A DNA stretch of 64,000 nucleotides from Ancylobacter dichloromethanicus (GTDB lineage Bacteria > Pseudomonadota > Alphaproteobacteria > Rhizobiales > Xanthobacteraceae): assembly GCF_018390645.1 (NCBI RefSeq), contig NZ_JAHBGC010000004.1, forward strand, positions 258,994 to 322,993, given 5' to 3'. A model generated the notes under the pieces. The model worked only from the letters and a program-made list of their open reading frames with translations. It made no database searches and was not told the DNA's origin. Positions 38,305 through 46,507 of this stretch are shown here, one piece after another (the stretch's first letter is position 1; each line of letters begins with the position of its first letter). The position numbers and the translations under genes are program-made.

Positions 38305-39141
38305 ATGAGCGGCAAGGTGGTTATACCCGGCGGTCACAAGGTTCCCGCCCTCGGCATCGGCACCTGGATGATGGGCGAGCGCCCGGAGGCGCGGCAGGCC
38401 GAGACCGAATCGGTGCGCCTCGGCGTCGAACTCGGCCTCAGGCTGGTCGACACGGCGGAAATGTATGGCGAGGGCGCCTGCGAGCGCTTCCTCGGCGAGG
38501 CGCTGGCCGGGCTGCGCGACAAGGTGTTCCTGGTCTCCAAGGTCTACCCGCACAATGCCAGCCGCGCCGGCGTGGTCTCGGCCTGCGAGCGCAGCCTCAG
38601 GCGGCTGAAGACCGACCATCTCGACCTCTATCTGCTGCACTGGCGCGGCAGCGTGCCGCTGGCGGAAACCATCATCGGCTTCGAGCACCTGAAGACCCAG
38701 GGCAAGATCCGCGACTGGGGCGTGTCGAATTTCGACACCGACGACATGAACGAGCTGTACGAGACCCCCGGCGGCGACGGCTGTGCCACCAATCAGGTGC
38801 TCTACAACCTCACGCGGCGCGGGCCGGAATGGGACCTGCTGCCGTGGCTGCAGGAACATGAGATCCCGCTCATGGCCTACAGCCCGATCGAGCGCGGCCG
38901 GCTGAAGAGCACCGGCGTTCTCGCCGACATCGCCGCCAAGCACGCGGCGCGGCCCTATCAGATCGCGCTGGCCTGGGCGCTGCGCATGCCCGGCAACATC
39001 GTCATCCCCAAGGCCTCGCGCCCCGAGCACATGCGCGAGAACGCCGGCGCGCGCGACATCGTCCTCGATGCCGACGACTTCGCCGCGCTCGACGCCGCCT
39101 TCCCGCCGCCCGCGCGCAAGCGCGCGCTGGAAATGCTGTGA
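38305..39141 (+). CDS. Aldo/keto reductase (2,5-diketo-gluconate reductase type)
   Basis: NADPH-dependent reductase with the AKR TIM barrel, 278 residues. Catalytic tetrad visible: Asp in LVDTAEMYG, Tyr in the same segment, Lys in FLVSKVYPHN, His in LYLLHWRG. The cofactor segment is VIPKASRPEHMRENAGA. ggagg precedes the ATG at 38305. Divergent from nadQ. Substrate unknown. Confidence 0.88.
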   Translation: MSGKVVIPGGHKVPALGIGTWMMGERPEARQAETESVRLGVELGLRLVDTAEMYGEGACERFLGEALAGLRDKVFLVSKVYPHNASRAGVVSACERSLRRLKTDHLDLYLLHWRGSVPLAETIIGFEHLKTQGKIRDWGVSNFDTDDMNELYETPGGDGCATNQVLYNLTRRGPEWDLLPWLQEHEIPLMAYSPIERGRLKSTGVLADIAAKHAARPYQIALAWALRMPGNIVIPKASRPEHMRENAGARDIVLDADDFAALDAAFPPPARKRALEML

Positions 39142-39157
39142 ACAATCTGCCCGGCGT

Positions 39158-40057
39158 TCACGGCGCCGGGCAGCGCACCGCCCGGCGCGGCGTGATGTCG
39201 GCGAAGAGATAGCCGGCGACGGCGATGACCACCAGCGCGCCGCCGAACAGGGTGGCGGGGCCGACCCGCTCGTCGAAGGCCACCCACACCCAGAGCGGCG
39301 ACAGCACCACGTCGAGCAACATCAGCAGGCCGGTCTCGCCCGAGCGGATGTGGCGCCCGCCCATCAGGGTGAGCACATCGGCGAGGCCGGAGGTCAGCAC
39401 CCCCAGCAGGGCGCAGACCCACAGCGCGTTCAGCGCGGGCAGGCCGGCGGGCTGCAGCGGCAGGGTGATGAACGCCGCGCCAAGCGCCGACAGCAGGCTG
39501 ATCAGCGTCAGGTCGAGCGCGGGATGCTTCTTCGCCTGCACCAGCAGCCCGGCCCAGCTCAGCGTCATCACCAGCGAGACGGCGATGCCGGCGGCGTCGC
39601 TCATCGACATCGCGGCGCCGGAGGTGATGAGGATGCCGAGCATCGCCAGCGCGGCCGCCGCGCCGAAGCGCCGGCTCAGCGGCTCCGCCAGCAGCAGGAA
39701 GCCCAAGGCGGCGGTGATGAAGGGCAGCGTCGCATAGACGGTCATCACGGTGGCGACCGAGGTGAGCTGCACGGCGGCGATATAGGCGATGTTGCCCGAC
39801 ACGGCGAAGCCGACGGTGACCATGCCGGGCTTCGAGAAGGTCGCGCGCAGCGCCCCGGCCTTGTTCCCGGTGGCAAACAGCCAGAACGGGCCGAGCGCCA
39901 GCGCGGCGAAGACCGAGCGCCAGAGAATGATCGACCACAGATCCGTCTCCGCCATGCGGACGAAAAGGCCGACCAGGCTCCACAGCAGGGTGGAGACGAG
40001 AACCACGGCCAGGCCGGTCGAACGCGGTGTCACAATGGAGTTGGGCACGATGGACAT
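39158..40057 (-). CDS. DMT-superfamily (EamA) membrane transporter
   Basis: 299 residues, ten hydrophobic segments in two EamA repeats (first repeat starts LAVVLVSTLLWSLVGLFVRMAETD, second SLVMTLSWAGLLVQAKKHP). Such proteins usually export amino acids or metabolites. The start at 40057 (MSIVPNS) is preferred, since the upstream in-frame start would overlap the divergent tetR gene and cover the palindrome. Probably controlled by the adjacent TetR protein. Confidence 0.85.
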   Translation of the reverse strand: MSIVPNSIVTPRSTGLAVVLVSTLLWSLVGLFVRMAETDLWSIILWRSVFAALALGPFWLFATGNKAGALRATFSKPGMVTVGFAVSGNIAYIAAVQLTSVATVMTVYATLPFITAALGFLLLAEPLSRRFGAAAALAMLGILITSGAAMSMSDAAGIAVSLVMTLSWAGLLVQAKKHPALDLTLISLLSALGAAFITLPLQPAGLPALNALWVCALLGVLTSGLADVLTLMGGRHIRSGETGLLMLLDVVLSPLWVWVAFDERVGPATLFGGALVVIAVAGYLFADITPRRAVRCPAP

Positions 40058-40100
40058 GGCGGCCTCTCTGTGTTCCGATCCGGCACAGGATGGATCAAAG

Positions 40101-40115
40101 TAGACCGGTCGTCTA
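40101..40115. promoter_or_regulatory. Candidate TetR operator
   Basis: TAGACCGGTCGTCTA, perfect TAGAC/GTCTA arms, in the 61-bp divergent gap 3 bp before the tetR start. TAGAC...GTCTA palindromes are typical of TetR-family sites such as NemR-like boxes. Confidence 0.65.
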
Positions 40116-40118
40116 GTC

Positions 40119-40724
40119 ATGACAGGAAAGATATCCACGCGCGACAAAATCGTCGCGGCGGGCAGAACGGCGATGTTGGAACAGGGCTATGCGGGTACCG
40201 GCATCGGCCCGCTTCTGGCGTCGGTGGCGGTACCCAAGGGCTCGTTCTACCACTTCTTCGCCAGCAAGGAGGATTTCGCCGCCGCGGTCCTCGATTCCTA
40301 TAGCGCCCAGTATCGCCAGCAGCGGCAGGAACTGTTTGCCGATGAGGGCCTGAGCCCGCTGGCGCGGATCGAGCGTCACCTGGTGCAGGTCGAGCGCGAC
40401 GCGGCGGCGGATGCGAGCGTGACGTCGTGTCTCCTCGGTGCTCTCGCCCAGGCCTCGCCGGGGTTGGGCGCCGAATTGCGCGAGCGGCTGAACGCCGCCT
40501 TCGCCGCCTGGGAGCAGGATCTCGCCGCCCTGATCGCCGAGGCGCAACGTGCCGGCGAGGTCGACCCGGCGCTCGATCCGGTGGAGGCCGCCGCCCATGT
40601 GATCGACACGTTCGAGGGCGCGGTGATCCGCGCCCGGGCCGGGGACGGGCCGGCGGCCTTTGCCCGTTTCCGCACCTTCATGCAGGCGACCCTCACGCGC
40701 GGGGTGGGCGCGGCAGGGGGCTGA
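40119..40724 (+). CDS. TetR-family transcriptional regulator
   Basis: 201 residues. Helix-turn-helix at about 9-50 (RDKIVAAGRTAMLEQGYAGTG and VAVPKGSFYHFFASKEDF); the C-terminal ligand domain has CLLGALAQASPGLGAELRERL. Divergent from the EamA transporter with a palindrome between them, so it most likely represses itself and the transporter. A cysteine near residue 106 (SVTSCLLG) could sense electrophiles. Confidence 0.9.
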   Translation: MTGKISTRDKIVAAGRTAMLEQGYAGTGIGPLLASVAVPKGSFYHFFASKEDFAAAVLDSYSAQYRQQRQELFADEGLSPLARIERHLVQVERDAAADASVTSCLLGALAQASPGLGAELRERLNAAFAAWEQDLAALIAEAQRAGEVDPALDPVEAAAHVIDTFEGAVIRARAGDGPAAFARFRTFMQATLTRGVGAAGG

Positions 40725-40831
40725 GGCGCGCGCGGGCCGACGAAACGCCCCCTCGACAGGAGGGCGGTCCCGGCCCGATAAGCGGCGACGGTTCGCCGCC
40801 TTCTCCCGCCTTCTGCCGCCGGACGTCTCCC

Positions 40832-41530
40832 GTGCCCGATGCCCCGTCGATCCACCTCGAAAATGTCACCCTGCGCCGTGGCGGGCGGCGGGTGCTGGAC
40901 GCGGTGTCGCTCGCGATCACCGAGCGTCGCGTCGGGCTGATCGGCACCAATGGCTCGGGCAAGAGTTCGCTGGTGCGCCTGCTCAACGGCCTGCTCGCCG
41001 CCGATGAAGGCCGCGTCACCGTGCATGGCCTCGACGCGAAGGCGCAGGCGGGCGAACTGCCGGGCAAGGTCGGCTTCATCTTCCAGAATCCCGACCACCA
41101 GATCATCTTCCCCACCGTCGCCGAGGAGGTCGCCTTCAGCCTCGAACAGGCGGGCCTGCCGCGCCGGGAGGCGGCGAGGCAGGCGGTGCCCGCGCTCGCC
41201 CGGTTCGACCGCGCCCACTGGGCGGAGCGGCCGGTGCACGCGCTCTCCGAGGGCGAGAAGCAGTTCCTCTGCATCATCGCCGTGCTGGTGATGGAGCCGG
41301 CGGTGCTGATCCTCGACGAGCCGTTCTCCAGCCTCGACCTGCCGACCCGGCGCCGGCTGGAGACGCTGGTCGCCGGCCTGCCGCAGCAGGTGATCCTGGT
41401 GGCGCACGAACTCGACGCCTTCGCCCTCTATGAGCGGGTGATCTGGCTGCATGAGGGCCGGGTGGCGATGGACGGCCCGCCCGCCGCGGTGATCGCCGCC
41501 TACCGCGCCTTCGCCGAGGGGCTGGCGTGA
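40832..41530 (+). CDS. bioM: Biotin transporter ATPase (BioM)
   Basis: ECF-type ABC ATPase, 232 residues, energising biotin uptake through BioN and BioY. Walker A GTNGSGKSS at about residue 38, Q-loop FQNPDHQIIFPTV, signature ALSEGEKQ (a Gly to Glu change from LSGGQ, common in CbiO/BioM), Walker B VLILDEPFSSLDL. A GTG at 40832 fits the family N-terminus; no ATG is suitably placed. First gene of bioMNY plus two extra genes. No BioR-like box was noticed in the 107 bp before it. Confidence 0.88.
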   Translation: MPDAPSIHLENVTLRRGGRRVLDAVSLAITERRVGLIGTNGSGKSSLVRLLNGLLAADEGRVTVHGLDAKAQAGELPGKVGFIFQNPDHQIIFPTVAEEVAFSLEQAGLPRREAARQAVPALARFDRAHWAERPVHALSEGEKQFLCIIAVLVMEPAVLILDEPFSSLDLPTRRRLETLVAGLPQQVILVAHELDAFALYERVIWLHEGRVAMDGPPAAVIAAYRAFAEGLA

Positions 41531-41540
41531 GCGCGCGGCG

Positions 41541-41715
41541 ACCCCTCCGTGTCCCGGACCAGCGGCACAGCGTGCCGCGCCGCTCCGGGACCCAGGAGAG
41601 CCTCTTCGCGGCTGCCGCTTTCGCTGAAGCAAAGTGGTTCGCGCCGCCTGCGGCGCCTTTTCCGCTGGGGCCCGGCGCGGCGCTCCGCCTGCGGCCGCGC
41701 TGGGCCGGGACACGA
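41541..41715. repeat. Second-family intergenic repeat, copy 4, inside the biotin operon
   Basis: tgtcccggaccagcggc, gccgctccgggaccc, and a longer tail with gctggggcccggcgcgg and ctgggccgggaca. It fills the 214-bp gap between bioM and bioN, whereas all later genes of the operon overlap or nearly touch, so it looks like a later insertion. Confidence 0.65.
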
Positions 41716-41744
41716 TGGGGCGCCCGGATGCGGGAGGCGCCGCG

Positions 41745-42356
41745 GTGATCTCGCTCTATCTTCCCCAGCGCACCTGGCTGCACGCCGTCCCCGCCGGCTG
41801 GAAGCTGCTGGCGCTGGCTCTGATCAGCCTCATTGCCGCGCCGCTGGACAGCCTGCCGTTCATGGCCGCGCTGATGGTCGCCGTGCTGGCGCTCTACGTC
41901 TCGCTCGGCAAGGCGGCGCTGGCGCAGATCGCGCTGCTGCGCCCGCTCTGGCCGCTGTTTCTCATTCTGCTGGCCCTGCATGGGTGGAATGGCGACATTC
42001 TGCTTGGAATCGTCGTGCTGGCACGCATCCTCGCCATGGTGCTGCTGGCCAATGCGGTGACCATGACCACCCGGATGGACGCGATGATGGACGCGGTGGA
42101 ACCGCTGCTGGGCCCGCTGGCCTGGGTCGGCGTGGCGCCGCGCGCGGTGGCCCTCGCCGTGGCGCTGATGATCCGCCTCATTCCGCTGCTGTTCGCGCTG
42201 TGGGAGGCGCTGAACGATTCCTGGCGCGCCCGCACGGGCAAGCGCGGCGGCTGGCGCCTGCTCGCGCCTTTCTGTATCCAGACGCTCAGACTGTCCCACC
42301 ACACCGCCGAGGCGCTGGCCGCGCGTGGCGGCGCACCGCGGAGAGGCCGCCGATGA
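41745..42356 (+). CDS. bioN: Biotin transporter T component (BioN, CbiQ-like)
   Basis: Transmembrane coupling subunit of the ECF transporter, 203 residues, with about five hydrophobic segments. The coupling helix region is DSWRARTGKRGGWRLLAPF, which corresponds to the Ala-Arg-Gly/Arg motif that contacts the ATPase. GTG start at 41745 has gggagg seven bases upstream. Its stop overlaps the bioY ATG. Confidence 0.87.
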   Translation: MISLYLPQRTWLHAVPAGWKLLALALISLIAAPLDSLPFMAALMVAVLALYVSLGKAALAQIALLRPLWPLFLILLALHGWNGDILLGIVVLARILAMVLLANAVTMTTRMDAMMDAVEPLLGPLAWVGVAPRAVALAVALMIRLIPLLFALWEALNDSWRARTGKRGGWRLLAPFCIQTLRLSHHTAEALAARGGAPRRGRR

Positions 42357-42910
42357 AAGACCGCACGCTCGTCCAGGTCGCGCTCTACGCCGCCATTTTC
42401 GCGGTGCTCGGGCTGTTGCCGCGCTTCGACCTGCCGTTCGCCGCCGGCGTGCCGATCACCGCCCAGAGCATGGGCGCGATGCTGGCGGGGGTGATGCTCG
42501 GCGCCTGGCGCGGGGCGCTGGCGATGGTGCTGCTGCTGTTCGTGGTCGCGCTCGGCGCGCCGCTGCTGGCCGGCGGGCGCGGCGGGCTCGGCGTGTTCTT
42601 CACCCCCTCGGTCGGCTTCATCTTCGGCTGGATCGCGGTGGCCTTCGTCGCCGGCTGGATCATGCAGGCCCTTCGCCGCGCCCCGGTCTTCCCCGCCGCG
42701 CTGATCGCCGCCGTTATCGGCGGCATCGTGGTGATGTACGCCTTCGGCATTGCCGGCATGGCGCTGGTCGGCGGGCTCACGGTGATGGATGCCACCAAGG
42801 CCTGCCTCATCTTCATTCCCGGCGACGCCATCAAGGCGGTGCTGGTGGCGCTGATCGCCCAGACCGTGGCGCGCGGCCTGCCCGAGGCCCTGCTCTCGCG
42901 CAACGCCTGA
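42353..42910 (+). CDS. bioY: Biotin transporter S component (BioY)
   Basis: Biotin-binding membrane protein, 185 residues, six hydrophobic segments. BioY features are PRFDLPFAAGVPITAQSMGAMLAG (in parts), GRGGLGVFFTPSVGFIFGW and the late IPGDAIKAVLVALIA. ATGA overlap with bioN and 4 bp to the next gene. Confidence 0.92.
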   Translation: MKDRTLVQVALYAAIFAVLGLLPRFDLPFAAGVPITAQSMGAMLAGVMLGAWRGALAMVLLLFVVALGAPLLAGGRGGLGVFFTPSVGFIFGWIAVAFVAGWIMQALRRAPVFPAALIAAVIGGIVVMYAFGIAGMALVGGLTVMDATKACLIFIPGDAIKAVLVALIAQTVARGLPEALLSRNA

Positions 42911-42914
42911 GGCG

Positions 42915-44309
42915 ATGACCCCGACCGTCGGCTCGGCCATCCCGGCGCTCGCCGCCGCTGCTCCCGGCCGTGCGGCGCTGGTCTGCGACGAGCAGGTGCT
43001 CACCCGCGCGCGCCTTGCCGAGGGCGTCGGCGGGCTGGCGGCGTGGCTGGCGGCGCGCACCGCGCCGGGCGCGGGCATCGCGCTGGCCATGGGCAATGCG
43101 CCGGGTCTGGTCGAAGCGTTCCTCGCCTGTGCGGTCAGCGGCCGGCAGGCCCTCGTCTATGATCCCGGCTGGCCCGCGCCCTACCGCGCCGCCATCGACG
43201 CCGCGCTCGCCCCGGCGCTGACGCTGGAGGCGCTGCCCGAGGTCGCCCCCGCGCCGTTTCCGCCGTCCCCAATGCCGGGCGCGGCGTTCTATGTCGGCTT
43301 CACCTCCGGTTCCACCGGCCTGCCCAAGGGCTACCGGCGTTCGCACCGCTCCTGGGTCGACAGCTTCATGGCGAGCGAGGTGGAGTTCGGCCTCGGTGAG
43401 GACGACGTGATCCTGGCGCCGGGCGGGCTGGCCGCCTCGCTGCATCTTTACGGCGTGGTCCATGCGCTGCACATCGGTGCGCGGGCGGTGATGCTGCGCC
43501 AGTTCCACCCGCGCCGCGTGCTGCGGCTCATCGCCCGGCACGGCGTCACCGCGCTCTATGCCACCCCCACCCAGCTGCAGATGCTGGTCGAGGCCGGCGC
43601 GGGCGAGCGTTTCCCGACGCTGCGCCGGCTGATGATCTCGGGCGCCAAATGGCGGCCGGAGACCCGTGCCGCGACGCGGGCGCTGTTTCCCAATGCCGGC
43701 ATCGCCGAATTCTACGGCGCCTCGGAAACCAGCTTCATCACCATCGCCCACCCTGAAGAGGCGGTGCCGCCGGGCTCGGTCGGCCGCGCTGCCCACGGCG
43801 TCGCCCTGCGCATCCGCGACGCGCAGGGCCGCGACCTCAAGGTCGGCGAGGCGGGGGCGATCTGGGTCGGCAGTTCCATGCTGTTCGACGACTACGCCTG
43901 CGGCCACGCCCCGGAGACCCGCCGGGAGGGCGGCTTCCTCACCATTGGCGACCATGGGAGGCTGGACGCGGCGGGGTTCCTTTATCTGCACGGGCGCGAG
44001 AAGCGCATGCTCGTCACCTCCGGCCTCAATGTCTATCCCGAGGAGGTGGAGGCGGTGCTGGCCAGCCTGCCCGGCATCGAAGAGGCCGCGGTGTTCGGTC
44101 TGCCGGATGATTTGCGCGGGGTCGAGCTGGTGGCGGTGCTGCGCGGCGTGCTCGATGAGCCGGCCCTGCGCGCCGCCTGCCGGGCGCTGTTGCCGGCGGC
44201 GAAGATTCCCCGCCGTTTCCTCAGCCTGGAGGATTGGCCGCGCACCTCCGGCGGCAAGGCCGATCTGCGGGCGCTGGAGGCGATCGCCCGCGAGAGGCTG
44301 GCACGATGA
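42915..44309 (+). CDS. Acyl-CoA synthetase (AMP-binding) in the biotin transport operon
   Basis: Adenylate-forming acyl-CoA ligase, 464 residues, on the short side. Motifs are complete: P-loop FTSGSTGLPKGYRRSH at about residue 130, FYGASETSF, GDHGRLDAAGFLYLHGREKRM, and the A10 lysine in RTSGGKADLRAL. Acid substrate unknown. It begins 4 bp after bioY and overlaps the thiolase gene (ATGA), so it is co-expressed with the biotin transporter. Candidate substrates from context are pimelate-like diacids or biotin/dethiobiotin and their side-chain acids. Confidence 0.85.
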   Translation: MTPTVGSAIPALAAAAPGRAALVCDEQVLTRARLAEGVGGLAAWLAARTAPGAGIALAMGNAPGLVEAFLACAVSGRQALVYDPGWPAPYRAAIDAALAPALTLEALPEVAPAPFPPSPMPGAAFYVGFTSGSTGLPKGYRRSHRSWVDSFMASEVEFGLGEDDVILAPGGLAASLHLYGVVHALHIGARAVMLRQFHPRRVLRLIARHGVTALYATPTQLQMLVEAGAGERFPTLRRLMISGAKWRPETRAATRALFPNAGIAEFYGASETSFITIAHPEEAVPPGSVGRAAHGVALRIRDAQGRDLKVGEAGAIWVGSSMLFDDYACGHAPETRREGGFLTIGDHGRLDAAGFLYLHGREKRMLVTSGLNVYPEEVEAVLASLPGIEEAAVFGLPDDLRGVELVAVLRGVLDEPALRAACRALLPAAKIPRRFLSLEDWPRTSGGKADLRALEAIARERLAR

Positions 44310-45475
44310 GCGGCGCCTTTATCCTCGCCGCCCGCCGCACGGCGGTCGCCCCGCGCGGCGGCGCCTTTCGGGCCGTGGAAGCGCACGACCTCGCCGCCCC
44401 GGTGCTGCGCGCCTGCCTCAGTGACGCTGGCCGCGCGCCGCACGAGGTCGAACACGTCATTCTCGGCAATGCCCTGTCGGGCGGGGGCAATGTCGCCCGC
44501 CTCGCCGCGCTGGCGGCGGGATTGCCGGCAAGCGTGCCGGCGCTGACGCTGGACACGCAATGCTGTTCCGGGCTCGATGCCATCCAACTGGCGGCGCGCA
44601 TGGTCGAAGCGGGCGCGGCCGAACTCGTGCTCGCCGGCGGGGTGGAGAGCTTCAGCCGCTCGCCTTTGCGCGCCGTGCGGCCGAAGGCGAAAGGCGAGGC
44701 GCCGGTTTTCTACGACCGGCCGCCCTTCACCCCCTGGCCGGCGCGCGACCCCGACATGATCGAGGTTCTGGCAAAGGCGGCGCGCGGCCTCAGCCGGGCC
44801 GAGCAGGCGGCCTTCGCCATCGAGAGCCACGCCAAGGCGCTGGCGGCGCGCGCCCGGCTGGAAGCGGAGATCGTGCCGGTGGCGGGCCTTTCCTTCGACA
44901 GCTTCACCCGCGCGCTCACCCCGGCTTTGTGCGCCCGCGCGCCGGTGCTCTACCGCGAGGGCGAGACGGAATTGGACGCGGCCGGCGTGGCGGTGGAGGC
45001 GGACGCCGCCGCTGTGGTGCTGGTGGCCTCACAGGAATGGGCGGAGCGGCGCCTGCATGTCGGCCGCCCGGTGTGCGAGGTGTTCTATGCCCGCTCCTTC
45101 GCCGCCGCGCCGGAAGACCCGCCGGCGGCGATCGACCGGGCGCTGGCGGAGACCGCTCGTGACACCGCTTTCGTGGACATCGACAATACGAGCCTTGGTT
45201 TCATGCTGGAGTGGAGCCAGATCTCCGTCGTCGAACTGATGGAAGCCTCGGCCGGGCAGGCGCTGAAGAACTGCCGATGGAACAGCCTCGATCCCGCCAC
45301 CCTCAATCGCGGCGGCGGGGCGCTGGCGCGCGGCCACCCCATCGGCGCCTCCGGGGCGATCCTCGCCGTGCGCCTGTTCCATGAGCTGGCGGGCGAGGCA
45401 CCCGGCGCGCTCGGCCTCGCCGCCATCGCCGCGGCCGGCGGGCTGGGCAGCGCGCTCATGTTGCAACGCGTCTAA
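44306..45475 (+). CDS. Atypical thiolase-family protein
   Basis: Thiolase-fold protein, 389 residues. Cys86 in LDTQCCSGLDA aligns with the acyl-carrying nucleophile and His344 in NRGGGALARGHPIGASG with the catalytic histidine. Two motifs are changed: the usual NEAF is MEAS at 312-315, and the C-terminal CxGGGxG, which supplies the second catalytic cysteine, reads AAAGGLG (375-381) with no cysteine. The fold is kept, so an active but altered Claisen or acyl-transfer enzyme, or a non-catalytic binder, is possible. Last gene of bioMNY-ligase-thiolase. Confidence 0.82.
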   Translation: MSGAFILAARRTAVAPRGGAFRAVEAHDLAAPVLRACLSDAGRAPHEVEHVILGNALSGGGNVARLAALAAGLPASVPALTLDTQCCSGLDAIQLAARMVEAGAAELVLAGGVESFSRSPLRAVRPKAKGEAPVFYDRPPFTPWPARDPDMIEVLAKAARGLSRAEQAAFAIESHAKALAARARLEAEIVPVAGLSFDSFTRALTPALCARAPVLYREGETELDAAGVAVEADAAAVVLVASQEWAERRLHVGRPVCEVFYARSFAAAPEDPPAAIDRALAETARDTAFVDIDNTSLGFMLEWSQISVVELMEASAGQALKNCRWNSLDPATLNRGGGALARGHPIGASGAILAVRLFHELAGEAPGALGLAAIAAAGGLGSALMLQRV

Positions 45476-45515
45476 ACAGCCGTTTGCGGCGCCCCCCTTC
45501 CTTGTGCAGGATGCG

Positions 45516-45528
45516 GGACGAATCGTCC
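45516..45528. promoter_or_regulatory. Small palindrome upstream of the DeoR gene
   Basis: GGACGA-A-TCGTCC, perfect 6-bp arms, 44 bp before the DeoR-type gene; possible autoregulatory site. Weak evidence. Confidence 0.3.
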
Positions 45529-45571
45529 GCAGAAGACGCTCATTTGTTCCCGGGAGAGGGTCGCCGGCCGC

Positions 45572-46357
45572 ATGAACGCGATTTCCTCACGCCAGCAGGA
45601 CATTCTCGTGCTGGCGCGCGCGCAGGGACGGGTGAGCGTCGAGGACCTCTCCGGCCGCTTCGACGTGTCGCCCCAGACCATCCGCAAGGACCTCAACGAT
45701 CTGTGCGTGCGGCGGCTGATGTCGCGCGTGCATGGCGGCGCCGTGGTCGCTTCCGGCGTCGAGAACCTCGCCTATGAGGCGCGCCGCGCGATGGCGCAGG
45801 GCGCCAAGCGCGCCATCGCCGAGGCGGCCGCCAGCATGGTGCCCAACCGCGCCTCGCTGTTCATCAATATCGGCACCACCACCGAGGAGGTCGCCCGGGC
45901 GCTGGCCGACCACGAGGATTTGCTGGTCATCACCAATAACCTCAACGTCGCCACGCTGCTCTACCGCCATCCCAGGATCGAGCTGATCATGGCCGGCGGC
46001 CCGGTGCGCCATGCCGACGGGGCGGTGATCGGCTCGGCGGCGGTGGATTTCGTGCGCCAGTTCCGCGTCGACTACGCCGTCATCGGCGCCTCGGCGATCG
46101 AGGAGGACGGCACGCTGCTCGATTTCGACTACCGCGAGGTGCAGGTCGCCCGCGCCATCATCGACAATGCCCGCCAGATCATCCTGGTCGCCGACCGCTC
46201 CAAGCTGGAGCGCACCGCGCCGGTGCGCATCGGCTCGATGTCCGAGGTCGACACCTTCGTCACCGACACCGTATCGTCGCCGGAGCTGCGTCATGTCTGC
46301 CAGCGCGAGCAGGTGGAACTGATCGAGGTCGGGTCGCTTGACGAGGACGGGTTCTGA
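45572..46357 (+). CDS. DeoR/GlpR-family transcriptional regulator
   Basis: 261 residues. DeoR helix-turn-helix at 6-60 (RQQDILVLARAQGRVSVEDLSGRFDVSPQTIRKDL, in parts, and MSRVHGGAVV), then the sugar-phosphate-binding DeoRC domain with NIGTTTEEVARAL, VITNNLNVA, IMAGGPVR and GASAIEEDGTLLDFDYREVQVARA. Members respond to phosphorylated sugars. It precedes an aldo-keto reductase and adenine deaminase on the same strand, its probable targets. Confidence 0.9.
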   Translation: MNAISSRQQDILVLARAQGRVSVEDLSGRFDVSPQTIRKDLNDLCVRRLMSRVHGGAVVASGVENLAYEARRAMAQGAKRAIAEAAASMVPNRASLFINIGTTTEEVARALADHEDLLVITNNLNVATLLYRHPRIELIMAGGPVRHADGAVIGSAAVDFVRQFRVDYAVIGASAIEEDGTLLDFDYREVQVARAIIDNARQIILVADRSKLERTAPVRIGSMSEVDTFVTDTVSSPELRHVCQREQVELIEVGSLDEDGF

Positions 46358-46507
46358 TAACCCCGCATTGCAACATCAGGGTGGTTAGCCTCCGGGCCTG
46401 CCTGCCCTAAACTCGCCGTCCGCCGGCGCCTGATCCGCGAACGCCGTTCGTTTTCGCGGGCGGAACAGGTGCCTGGGACCCGCGCTCTGCCGCCGGAGGA
46501 GAGACGA

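Noticed and set aside
40725-40831. BioR-type box before bioM
   Set aside because: No TTATAGATAA-like word is present in the gap; only G/C-rich hairpin sequence is seen.
46358-46387. TAACC/GGTTA inverted repeat after the DeoR gene as operator for the aldo-keto reductase
   Set aside because: Arms are only 5 bp and the first starts at the DeoR stop; chance occurrence is likely.
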